From Chimonanthus salicifolius (Eukaryota > Streptophyta > Magnoliopsida > Laurales > Calycanthaceae): a stretch of 64,000 nt of DNA. The DNA lies in contig CM023534.1 in assembly GCA_013350335.1 (NCBI GenBank), positions 1,674,001-1,738,000 on the forward strand, written 5' to 3'. Positions 46,515 through 58,176 of this stretch are shown here, piece by piece. The translations under genes and the position numbers were made by a program. Numbering within the stretch: the stretch's first letter is position 1; every line of letters begins with the position of its first letter. The notes beneath the pieces are model-generated. The model saw nothing but the letters and a program-made list of their open reading frames with translations. It was not told the origin of the DNA and made no database searches.

Positions 46515-46690
46515 GGTAAGTGCAGTTAAACTAGTAATCTCTCAATTAAGAAGTGAAAGGTGTCAGGTTTGAGTCCCCATGGGACAATAGATATCATCTG
46601 TGAGTGTTTTACACTGGGTTTACCGTGAAAGGCATTGTGATAAATTCATAAATTATCAAAAATAAAATTAAAAATAAAAATTATGATTTG
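46515..46690 (+). repeat. SINE copy (subfamily B)
   Basis: AACTAGTAATCTCTCAATTA (A-box region), GTGTCAGGTTTGAGTCCCCA (B box), body CATCTGTGAGTG and CTGGGTTTACCGTGAAAGG, ending in an A-rich tail. Confidence 0.55.
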
Positions 46691-49424
46691 TAAAGTTTTT
46701 AGAGAGAATTTATACTTAAAAAGTTTACAATCTTAACTTCTTTAAGTATAGCCAAATCAACAACTCAGATGGTGTTCATTCATAAATCGATCTTGAGTTG
46801 GATTAAAAGCAGGGAATATATTAAGAGTGTCACCATCTTCAGATAAAATATTTTTTATAGTAATACCATAAATTTTGTTGAAGTGGGTCTGAGGTTTCTC
46901 CTGAGTTCTTAAAAAAAAGTATAAATAACTTACTAAGAGTGAAACTTGGGTTAGATTTTAACCCAAGTTGAGTTGGATTTATTAAAACTCGACCCAACCT
47001 TACTCGAGTTTCAACCCTATAACTTACAAATGATATACTAATATATTTATTTTATACTTTTAATTAAACCGTAAATCTCAGATGTGTGTACGAGGAGGTG
47101 GGTCTCACAATTTTAATCATCTCAATCTTACTAATTTTATTTATCTTTAAATTATAAAAAAGCAGTGATTTTTGTCATTGAATATAAAACATTCATTATA
47201 TGATGTTTAGTAATTAATATACATCTCCAATAATGATATCTCAATTTTTTTTAGAAGAGGTAATATTATTTACTTTTAAAAATTTTAAATTCTTTAATAA
47301 TATGTAAAATGTATAAAATAAAATTCAATCACTTTGTGATCTTAAATTTGAAAAGTTAAATATTACAATTTATTAATTTTTATAGTCTATCTAGAAAGCT
47401 TCAATGTGTAGATTGAGAAGTTGTTCAAATTTATTTTATTTATTTAGTCATCAATACGTTAAAATCATGTGGATCTTAGACCATGATACATCAATTACTT
47501 AAAAATTATGTAAAATATTCAAAATTATATACCTTATAATAACAGTGACATGTGAAACAGAGCCTCTCTTAGTCAGTTTCAGAAAGTAACATTGATAAAT
47601 TTAATAAAACTATAATAATTAGATAAAAGATTATCTTATGGATTGAAATCTATCATTAGGCTTACATTTCACTATTTATCCTATTCAAACATGTTTCAAT
47701 GAATTTTATAATCTTCGTCTTTTAATTACAAGAAAAATTGCTAAAATTACAAATACTTTATTTAAGTGATAAAAAATAACTTTTTATATACGATATTACA
47801 TGGGCCAATTAGCTTTTTTATCATATTAAATGTTAAATTGTATAGTATATTAAAATTGAAATTTAGGATAAAGTTATTTTTAATTATCAAATTTAGATGA
47901 GTAAGATTAATGTCAAGATTCTGATTAATTTTGATGCATTTAGATTGAAAGACCAACAATCAGTTTTCATCTCAATTTTTAATTATAAAGTACATTTAAT
48001 TAAAATTTAATATGATAAGACCCGCTAGCTCACTACATGCTACATGTCCCACTTAAAATTTATGTGTTAAAAATCATTTTACACCTTATTTTCATTTGGA
48101 GAGTTCGAAAAATATGATTTTTATAACTCAATTAAAGTGATACATTTTAGTCGCATGTAGATGCTTAGATCTTTTCAATGTGTCCCTCAAATTATTTCAA
48201 AGTAAATCCAATGTCGTCGTCTTCATCATCATTTGTCACCTTGTCGTATATCTAGAATTATCTTTTATGAGTTTTACTTTTTCATTAGAATCTATTATAA
48301 ACTATACCGTTTGTCACTAAAATATTTATAATGTTTTTCTTTCCCTCTCTACTCCAAATCTTTAAGGGTCTACCTCTCCTTATATTTATAATTTGTGACC
48401 TTTCAACTTTAAATGCTAAAATTATTTTTAATTTTTTCAAACAGTGCATCCAATGCAAAGTTTAAAATTCAAAATTAGAGGTATAAATGTATAATAGTCA
48501 TTTTCAAATATATAAAAGCATTACCTAATGTGAGGACCTGCCTTTTGTGGTCCCTCTTAAATTACATCTTTATCCAAAGCTTGTTAAGTAAAAATATTAT
48601 TTTAATTTTTTTCAAGAAATTTGAAAATATATTGATAATTGCTAAGGTTTTATTTGCATGAGATGAAAGTTTTTCAGAAGATTCCTATTAGATAAAGTAT
48701 TCTCTTGAACAGAAGATTTTCCTATTAAACGAATCTCGAGAGAATATGTAAAGGCCTAGGAGAGAAAACCATGGATCCCTTTCTCTAAATGAAAACAAAT
48801 TTAGGTTTTAAATGAGATAAAAAATGGTTTAATTTATCTCGATATTTATTACAAATCTATATGCTTTCCTTTATTCAGTGTGATTTCCGAATACACTGAA
48901 CGCTTGAGTAATCTTATGATTTCTGTGATAAATTCTCAAGGACCCATCCATGTCTATGTATTTTCCTTGAATCATTGTGATTTCCAAATACACTGATTGC
49001 TTGGAGAATCCCTTTAATATGTGATATGTATTTAATTATTTCTTAATCATCAATTATTTGAACGAAATATTTGAAGTTTGTTATTGGTTTAATTGCTAAA
49101 TCATCCAATTCGATAGAATTATTATTCAAAGCGAACTAAGATAAGTTTATGCAAAATGATTCTGTAAATTGTTAAATAGATCTCTGAACCTTAATGCCTT
49201 TTTTATTATTGTTTTTAAATTCTTCATCATCTTATTTGCTCCATACTTTGTGTGGAAATCCAAATTTCACCTCTTTCCAAAAATCTAGTGTTCAGAATTC
49301 CTTCAGTCCCTGTGGATTCGACCTCGGACACACTGAGTACTTTATTACTTCGCTACCTGCACTTGGGTGTACACTTCTAAAGTGGTAGCACCCTGTCCCT
49401 TTTAACTCTTTAATTATTCTGTTT
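46691..49424. other. AT-rich intergenic DNA with an LTR-like scrap
   Basis: Mostly featureless AT-rich DNA. At 48860-49020 a phrase (GTGATTTCCGAATACACTGA) recurs about 95 bases later. At 49300-49385, CCCTGTGGATTCGACCTCGG followed by TTATTACTTCGCTACCTGCA and CTTGGGTGTACA resembles the end of a long Tat/Athila-type LTR. Weak assignment. Confidence 0.4.
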
Positions 49425-49600
49425 ATCTCAAGGTCTTGAGCTGGATTCACCTTCAAACTCCTATAGATCATTTCTCATGGTGTTATTCCTCATCACTTGA
49501 ACCCAGTATGTATGTGTAGAAAGGTGTACACATGCCCCATAAAATTAGTCAGATAAAGTCTCCTACGAATAAGACATCTGGATACCTTCGATTATAAAAA
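49425..49600 (+). repeat. SINE copy (subfamily A)
   Basis: AAGGTCTTGAGCTGGATTCA (B-box region), body with GGTGTACACATGCCCCATAA and AGACATCTGGATACC, ending in ATTATAAAAAA. Confidence 0.6.
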
Positions 49601-50199
49601 AGGCCTTTTTCTCATAAATTACCAAACAAAAATAAGAAATTCCTTCAATAGAAAAATCTCATCAAAGTTGGAGTTTGTGCAGATGATGTAGAAACATGTC
49701 CAATGGTGAAGATGACTGAATATTGTAGTTTGTCATTTTGGATTTTGTAACTAAAAACACAAGAAATAAGATGGCATTCACTATGAATGAGATACAATAA
49801 AAGTTTTAAATCAAGTGATATAATCATTAGATGGAGATGAAATGGCATAAAAGAATATTCTTATGGCCCTCTTTACATCAGATTCAACAAAGTTGACTCT
49901 AAAAAAATATTTTTATTAGATGTCACACTTACAACCAAAACACGCGTGTCTAATAGAGTTTCACAATATAAAAACAGCATTACATATGATTCAGCTATTG
50001 AACTGGTCAAGGTTAAAGTTGAAAGCACAACGCTCCACTATGCTAGAGCAGCTCTTCATGGAAGTAACACTCTGCCTTGGGCCAATTGAATGAAAGGAAG
50101 GCTTCAACCTTGTTATTACCACTAAAATTACTATAAAATTCTGTACCCTACTGAAGCAAAAGCAAAAGCAATCCCTTCATAAGCAACCTCTTTCTTTAA
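49601..50199. other. AT-rich intergenic DNA
   Basis: No coding region or repeat recognised. Confidence 0.4.
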
Positions 50200-51290
50200 T
50201 AAATCAATCAAGAATAAAATTCTTTCAAGGTCCCACTGCAATCTTCAATGTCTGCAACAAACAATATATATGATTAACCTTAAATAGCAATTATAAGTCT
50301 ATAGTGTGAAAGTAAGACACGACCTTGAAGCTGCTCTTTGGCCTTGGAAAAGTTGGTCAAGCACCAAAATTGTAGAGTGAAGATGTTACAGGTGGACAAA
50401 TCCTATGAACTATAACAAGTTCATGATTCATAAAAGGCCTTGGAGCATCTTCTCTAAGTTTTCTGAAGGAAAACAGGGTATCAATTGAAACACAAGCCAA
50501 AAAAAAACAGAGGAAGACCCAAATATCCACAAAATTTTGGGTTTGGGTTTGGGTTGATCGGGATCCGGTCGTGCTCATTTTCAGACCTTCAATATGAAGC
50601 CCAAATTAGAATTCCGGTCTGACCCAGAACTAATATATTTTATAAAATATAATTTTCTTTAAATAAATATATAATTCATTTAACATAAATTTATTCTATA
50701 GAATGTTTACAAAAGAAATTCTATTTTAAGCCCAAAAAAGCTCGAGCATAGATATACCTGCATACACATTTTGGATTTGAAATTATATTCAAACCCTAAA
50801 TATATAATTAAGATTTTTTTTTTTTTGTGGATCACGTATTCAAGAAAAGACTATGTCCAATTGGTGCACAAGCTCGGTACTGACACAAAGACAACAAAAG
50901 AAGTAATTGCAACATTTCTATGGATGAAATCTTCAGGGTTGAGAGCTTCAATGCATGTCTCATCCTCAGTAACGATTCTTAGAAGAATGTTTAGCTCATG
51001 GCGGCTAATAGACTCCACCATAACCACAATGCAATCACTTGTTTTGTGGTCTCCGAGCTAGAACCATGCTCATGCACCAACTAACTACTGCAGAGGTTCC
51101 TCTCTATGATTGTATAGAAGCAGAGAAGATTGATGACAAATCAAGCCAAAGGGAAAAAAAGAAACGGAAATTGATAAAGACTTGAATGAATACATTCAGA
51201 ATTTCAAGTAATAGAAATGGAGGTGGTGAGAAGAGGGACGGAAGGATCTCTTTTTATAGAGGAATTAGGGTTTGGATGGAAGCGACATTT
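50200..51290 (-). other. Possible uncharacterised minus-strand gene or gene relic
   Basis: Minus strand: a TATA-like TCTATAAAAAGAG at about 51250-51262, just downstream of an AAACCCTAATTCC (telo-box-like) element. An open stretch at about 50850-51050 (SDCIVVMVESISRHELNILL, RIVTEDETCIEALNPED) follows, and further on about 50357-50470 (KLREDAPRPFMNHELVIVHR, ICPPVTSSLYNFGA). Possible splice borders exist, but no family is recognised and no unique model can be built. Confidence 0.25.
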
Positions 51291-51787
51291 AAAGAATTAG
51301 GTGCATGTATAATTTCTATTTTTAGCGAGGGTGACGTGTACTTTTGTACAGTTGAAGTAATGACATAATGAAAGTGACGTGTACTTTGTACAGTTAATTT
51401 AATTAGATAATAATTTTATGAGTTAAATGAATGAGACGACGCCTTCTTTCATATGCCTATAAAGTCAAAGTCCTCAATAATTTATTCATCTCTAACGCAT
51501 AACTCGTTGGGCTAAACTTTTGCTGATTTCTTGGTTAGCCTTCTTTAATTATTATTATTATTTAAATCTCAAAAGCATTCTAGGTCTTTGAGACATTGTT
51601 GACTCCCTTCAGGATTTTGTATTAGCTTCTTAGAAGTTGGAATCTAATGCCACAAGTAAATAACATTTGATTCAATGTCATAGGCTATGTCGAAATGGAT
51701 CCCTAATTTCCCATATTAAATCCTAAATATTATATATTTAGAATAGTATTTGGATATTTAATAATACAATATATATATATATATAGT
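51291..51787. other. AT-rich intergenic DNA
   Basis: Upstream of the possible gene at 50.2-51.3 kb. A TA microsatellite is at about 51768-51785. Nothing else recognised. Confidence 0.4.
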
Positions 51788-52124
51788 CATCGGCCAAAAT
51801 CTTGACCAAATATCAGTCGATTTCTTTTTTTCATCGGCCAAAATCTTGACCAAATATCAGCCGATTTCTTTTTTTAAAAAAAAAACAAAAAAACAAATAT
51901 TGATTGTGAGCCCGGACAGAAATCTTGGCCGATATTTGCCCATATCCGACGAATATCGGCCTATATTTATATTTTTAATTTTTTTTTTAAAAAGCCTTTT
52001 TTTATTTTTTTTAAAATGATTTTTTTCATTAAAAAAAAAAAAGAGGCCGAGATTTCAAAAAAAAAAAAATTGAAGAGAGAAAGATCTCATCTGAGATCTC
52101 GACTCAGCCGATTTTTCGACCCTG
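51788..52124. mobile_element. hAT-like MITE, GATATCGGCC family, left end unclear
   Basis: Two tandem 47-base units (CATCGGCCAAAATCTTGACC...) at about 51788-51881, then CCGATATTTGCCCATATCCG and GAATATCGGCC. It ends ATTTTTCGACCCTG, a diverged version of the family's terminal repeat. No matching duplication found on the left. Confidence 0.5.
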
Positions 52125-52949
52125 CTCCATATGTTTCAATTTCTATCGAAGGAGTAAACGTTGGCCCATGTACCCACCCTACCCCAAGAGTTGATTAGGA
52201 TTTTCTCTTAACATGTAAATTCACATTGGTATTTTTGTAGTTTAAAAACTCATAAAAAAAGTCAGACAAGTTCGTCTGACTTAGAAAAACTCGCCCTCGA
52301 TGGAATTTCCAGTCAAGTCCAAGTTTTGAATTTTGTATTCTCAGACTTCTACTCTTTATACACAGCGGGACCATTGACTCTTCATCTTTCCAACTTTCCA
52401 TTGACCTTGTACCATCCCTTAAAACTTTGTTTGTTAAGCTTCTTGAAGATTTATGTCACTGAAGGAGTTGGGACTTCTAAACAATAGGTAGGGTACAAAA
52501 CGATTTGTCAAAATTGATAAACATGTACGGTCGGATTTTACTCGACTCTTTCGAATCATATCAGTTGAAATAATTAATTTAATTAAAATTAACTACGTGC
52601 ATGTAGCTCTCGCAATGAATTTTCTCCAAAATGTTCACTTTATTGAATTGGAGAGCCATTTCACTAGTGCTCATGGCGAAATCCTAATCACTATAAATAC
52701 GACTATCAAATAATGAATTTATACACTGGAAACAACTATCATACTGCCTTAGTGATTTGATAAAAAACATGGATGTTAGATATCACCAACCAAATGGCAC
52801 TTGCTCTCCAATTCAATTCTTTCTTTTTCAAAACTTTTTCTTCATTACTACAATTCCCACTCTTTTTTGTTGATTAGTACCAACCTTAGAAATCTAATTT
52901 ATTCATGTGAAGAGTGTTCTCTTCTATTTCATGGATGTATTTCAACTGG
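52125..52949. other. Intergenic DNA
   Basis: A short hairpin AGTCAGACAAGTTCGTCTGACT lies at about 52260-52281. No gene recognised. Confidence 0.4.
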
Positions 52950-53074
52950 TTGCCTTCCACTTCAAGAAGCGGGAGATTGCGAATTCAAACTCCTATGGTC
53001 TAACCTTGGTGTACCCTAAACTCACCCGTGGGGGTTTACGCGAGGTATTCCACAGTTTCCCATACGTAAAAAAA
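52950..53074 (+). repeat. SINE copy (subfamily B)
   Basis: GGGAGATTGCGAATTCAAAC (B-box region), body ACTCACCCGTGGGGGTTTAC, and a 13-base A tail at about 53068-53080. Confidence 0.55.
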
Positions 53075-53080
53075 AAAAAA

Positions 53081-54627
53081 ATTCAAAATAGTAAAATAAA
53101 AGATAAAATCTTAAAAACTATATCAATCACAACATCTTCATTAAAATGGCATCAAATCTAAGCAAGAGAACTTATCAGGACAAAACAACAAACATACGAG
53201 TGGCTAATTGTATATCCCTCAAAAATAGATGGTAATAATAAACATGGAAGAAAAATACATAAAACTCAAACTAAGAGCATAGTTGAGGTTAATTAGGTTG
53301 ATCTAAACTCATCTCAACTCGGGTGAAAAAACACATGAACTGAAGTTCATTTTGTAAACCAACCAGAAAGCTAACTTCTGTCTATAAATGCCAACACAGA
53401 TAAGAAATACCATAGAATAATTAGACAGGGTATCATATTCCACTCTCCACAAGTAAAAGCCAATAGAATCCATCCTGCCTGGAGAAAATCACCACCTCTG
53501 ATGACACTACCAATATAAAAAGATCACTGCACAACAAATACCATATGTCCCAATCAATTCAAGGTGTCAATGTTGTGTTGTCATGATGCCGAGAATGTAT
53601 ACGAATTTAACAAAGATGCATTTTAACTTCCAACAGCAAATAATTATGCGCAAGCTTCAACATCGAAGAGGTTCAATCAACAACAAATAAGCCAAAAGAC
53701 TAGAATAATAAGATCTGAAACTTCCATTGCAGGAAGATGCAGCTATTCTATTGTTGTATGTATGAGAAGAAGGTTTGAGTTTGTAAGATTCATTAGTGTT
53801 CTCTCAAAACTATTTAATATACAGAGTAATGTAAAATATATCTAAAAAGTAATAATAATTCTCTAACTTCTTTTATTATCAAGTGAATATTATATTAGTT
53901 CATTGGAGCTCAAATTTCAATGTCTCAACTCCTAAAAGTACAAGACCAGTATGTAATCCAAGTATACTGTAAAAAATCAATGAACTAAAAAAACCCCCCC
54001 AAATCCAAAAATCTTAAATGCTCAATGACTCGATCCTTAAAAGCGATCAAAACAATCCGAGTAAACCCATAATTCTATTATTTATAGAAATCATAACATT
54101 TATTAATAGATACAAATCATTTTCTCTATCATATCGTATGAATCGTGTATTGTAATATTTTAATTTTAACAATGATAAAAACACCTCACTACCATCATAG
54201 ACTTTTATCTCCCCCTCCGCCTCCCCAACCAACCCCCACCATCCCACCCACCCCCCCCCCCCCACCAATTTAAAAAAATCAAAATATAATTTCCCACATT
54301 TGAACTTTTTTGTTATTATTTCAGATTTTTTACATTTTTCCCTGAAAACTAAAACCTTGATTGACCAGTAATAGATCATGATGATGTAACGTGGTAACCA
54401 GTTTCGCTGCACGGGAAAAAAATGTAGGAGAGGCATATAGGTCTTGTCATCTTTCAGAAGTAAAATGAAAACAACAAAGCATGGAACAAACTACACACAG
54501 CCTCCAACATATCCAGAAATGAATAAAAATCAAAGGTTCACCCAACAGAGGTACATTTCATTAAACAGGTCCATGCAAGTAAGTTGAAAAAGAAAAGATA
54601 CAACTAGAAAACAGTGGATCTCACTAA
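53081..54627. other. Region downstream of RBP45, with a C-rich (G4-capable) run
   Basis: The part nearest 54627 is likely the RBP45 3' UTR. 54210-54265 is strongly C-rich on the plus strand, so the minus strand (the gene's sense strand) carries several G runs. Otherwise no feature recognised. Confidence 0.45.
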
Positions 54628-57600
54628 TTACTCTACCTGTTGTTGCTGATAATTCCCATATCCAGGATAAGCTCCATAAGCATACATATTTGGATCTTGA
54701 GGAGGCTGTGCATATCCATATGCTTCATAACCTTGTCCATACGCATAGTAACCGCCACCATTCCACTGGTTCTGGTTTGGATCAGGTTGTGTCTGAAACA
54801 ATCCAGTGATAGGCTCTTTAGTTCACAAGGTTTATAGGATATGAAAATATAATCAAGTAAGTGATGTTTAGAACTTAAACAACCTGCTTGTTTGCGGGAG
54901 TGCGGCCCCATGAAAGGCGAATGTTTTGAGCTCCCAGTTGAGTACCATTCAACATCAATAAAGCTTCTTCCGCACAAGCTCTGAAAAATTATTAAAAAAA
55001 CAAAAAAAAAAAAAAGAAGTTTGTGATGATACACTTTCATGGTATGAGAAAAGGTCTAAACCAAGTGAATGACCATACCTGTTGGCAAATTGAACAAACC
55101 CACAACGCTTCCCCATAGGTATCTTAACATGGATCAATTCTCCAAATTGGCTAAAAACTTGCCTTAGATGGTCATCAGTGACATTTAAATCCAAACCACC
55201 AACAAATATCTGCATTTGAAGATGGTACATGTCAGAGCCATGCTGCACATAAGCATCTGAGCATCTAAGAACAGAACAAAGTACCTACAGTTGTATTATT
55301 TGGATCGGTCTCGGACTGGTTTGCTTGAGCAGATGGGAAAGAAGCTGCAAATAACAATGTATGTGAAAAAAATAATAAATGATAGAAAATGGTACACGTT
55401 TCTTTATATCAACAAAACATCAGAGTAGGGGCAACCTTAGGACATCTGCCTCAAGGTCAATTTCATAGTATTCATGGCTGATACAACTGTGATATCCAGG
55501 ACGACTGCCCCAATGTTCAATTATGAAGCCACGCCAAATGTAACAAAGAATTCATCTTATCTATAATGCCAAGACACTTAATTATGTCAAAGTAATAATC
55601 CCTAGACATGTGTGCTTTCAAATGATGCTGCCCATCTCTGACATTTTTTGAAAATGGAAACTAAATCTCACTGTTAAACTTACCATCAATCCAACACTAC
55701 CCTTGTGAAATTATTATCCATATCAATATCACATATCAATACAATTCACGGCAATTAACTTCATGTTCATTGCATTTTGTGCCATTCACCATTTCTAACA
55801 GAATGTATCATGCAGGAAATAGTATATTACAATGTTACAGTTGACATGATCCACAGTATGGTTCCTATCACACACTATAGAAGAAGTTGTGACTATTGTC
55901 GGGATTAAAAATATTATCCAAACAAAAGATAAAGCTGAATCCATAAATTTATCTTGTCTCACCATATGAACGAAAATTAAACCAAGAATGCTTTACCGAC
56001 TAGAATGATAGTCTATTTTTAGCAATATTGGGATGTTAGCCAATGAAGAAAGCCAACCAGAAACAGCGCACACAAAAGATATCTGTATGCAAGATGAGAT
56101 ATGACATTAGAAATGACCACATTTCTCCACTCAAATGGATGAGTGGAGTAACATTGAAGGATAACATTAGAAATGACCACATTAGAGGAACCTTCGAGAT
56201 AGCCCGAATAGACGACAAAATGTGGGTTAAGATGGTTTAAAAAGTATCCACAGACAACCAAAAAAAGCATCCACAGACAAAGAATTTACAAGGTAAAGGT
56301 GATGGGACTACGAGGGGGTAGACTTTGTAGTATAAATTGATGGGAAAAAGGACATGGTTGAGTATGTGATGCGGGAGCACGCCTGCAACTGGGCAAGAAG
56401 AAGATAGAAACGTCAGAGATAAGAGAAAATAGGAAAAGGCTAAGCCATCATGTATGGTATCCCAAACACAGTACATCCCTTTATATAAGAAAGGGAAAAA
56501 TTAAATAAAGAAACCTAGATACAAAGGAAATTTGGTAATATTAGGAAACTAAATCCTAAACAAACTAAGACTCTCACTAACACACTACAATGAAAATAAC
56601 TTGCTAATAATAATAAATAAACAAAAATAGAAGTGGTGCTTCTCCCGTGTTCTACATCAGTCTCCTGGTCTTGAAAAGAACTCGTCCTCGAGTTGAAATC
56701 AGCAAAATCACAAGGCACCAAACAAAGATGAAGACCAAGGCCAAAGATGCGAATGACGAAGCTTGGAATTGCACAACTTGCGATGCACGAACGATGAGAA
56801 CTTTCAGAGGCTTGCAGAGGGCTTGTAGCGAAAGATGGAAAAGAAGGAATTGAAGAGGAAGAAGAGGCAAAGGGGTAGGAGGTGAAGGAAGACTACCTGC
56901 ACCTGGATTTGGCGATGGGAGAGTCGAATCTGATGCTCGATGCAAGAAGCGACGACTCTGCGGGGAACCTTAACAGAGTCAGAAGCTTGGGGAGATGGAA
57001 GACACCACAGGTGAGATCTTCTTCTTCGTTTATTTTTTTACAATGGTAAGAGAGCGGCGGAAGCAGGGAGGGTGGGTTCTTGATTTTATATTTTTTTTTT
57101 CAAAATTGAGGACAAAGAACAGGAACGTCCCTGATAACGTAGGGATCTGGGTCTCCCTCTCTCTCTCTCTTGAACTGAATAGGATCGTCCTGATAATGCA
57201 GGGACTCGGCGCTTATCGGGGTCGTCTTTGTAAAACAAAGATACAGAGAACCTTGGCTCTGAACCAATTGATGCGAGAGCACACCTGCAACTGGGCAGGA
57301 AGAAGATAGAAACGTCTGCAACTTGGCAAAGATAGGAGAAAATAGGAAAAGGCTAAGCCTTGATTAATTTCATTAATAATCCATATGGTATCCCAAACAC
57401 AGTACATCCCTTTATATAAGAAAAAGAAAAATTAAATAAAAAAACCTAGATAAAAAGGAAATCTGGTAATATTGAGAAACTAAATCCTAAACAAACTAAG
57501 ACACTCACTAACACTCTAAAACGAAAAAATAATAATAATAATAATAATAAATAAACAAAAATAGAAGTGGGCTTCTCCCGTGTTCTACATCAATATGAGT

Positions 57601-58143
57601 GACAAATGTTGGAGACAGTGTTCATATGACCAAATGTAGGACTCAAAAATCTGAATCCAAGTAGATGGGGCAACAACGATGATGATGACATACTATAGCC
57701 AAATTGCAGCATATACCTACACTGATGCAATGAACATCATGCTAAAATACAACATTGACACACATGTTAAAAAATTAGAGACGTAAAACACTAACCATCT
57801 CACCCAAGCTAATTCAACACAATTTACTTGAGTTGAATGAGTAGCACTAACATTGATTAAAAAATAAAATAAAACAACAAAGACCAAAAACCTCACCAAG
57901 CTACACAACTCAATGAGTTTCAAGTTTGTAAAACATCATGTATTAGCACTTCTTCCAGTAATGAACTACTTTTGTTGAAGAAACTTACCAAAAACCTCAC
58001 CAAGCAACACAACTCAGTGAGTTTCATGTTTGTCAAACATCACACGTATTAGCGCTTCTTGTAGTAACGAACTACTTTTGTTGAAGAAACCTTCTTACCC
58101 GTGACTTTGTCTATGTGTGCAAGCATGTGAGCATGTGTGCATG

Positions 58144-58176
<33 letters not shown>

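Noticed and set aside
54047..54436. 129-residue minus-strand open frame
   Set aside because: Runs through the poly-G stretch (GGGGWVGWWG) and has no homologous features; it lies beyond the RBP45 stop.
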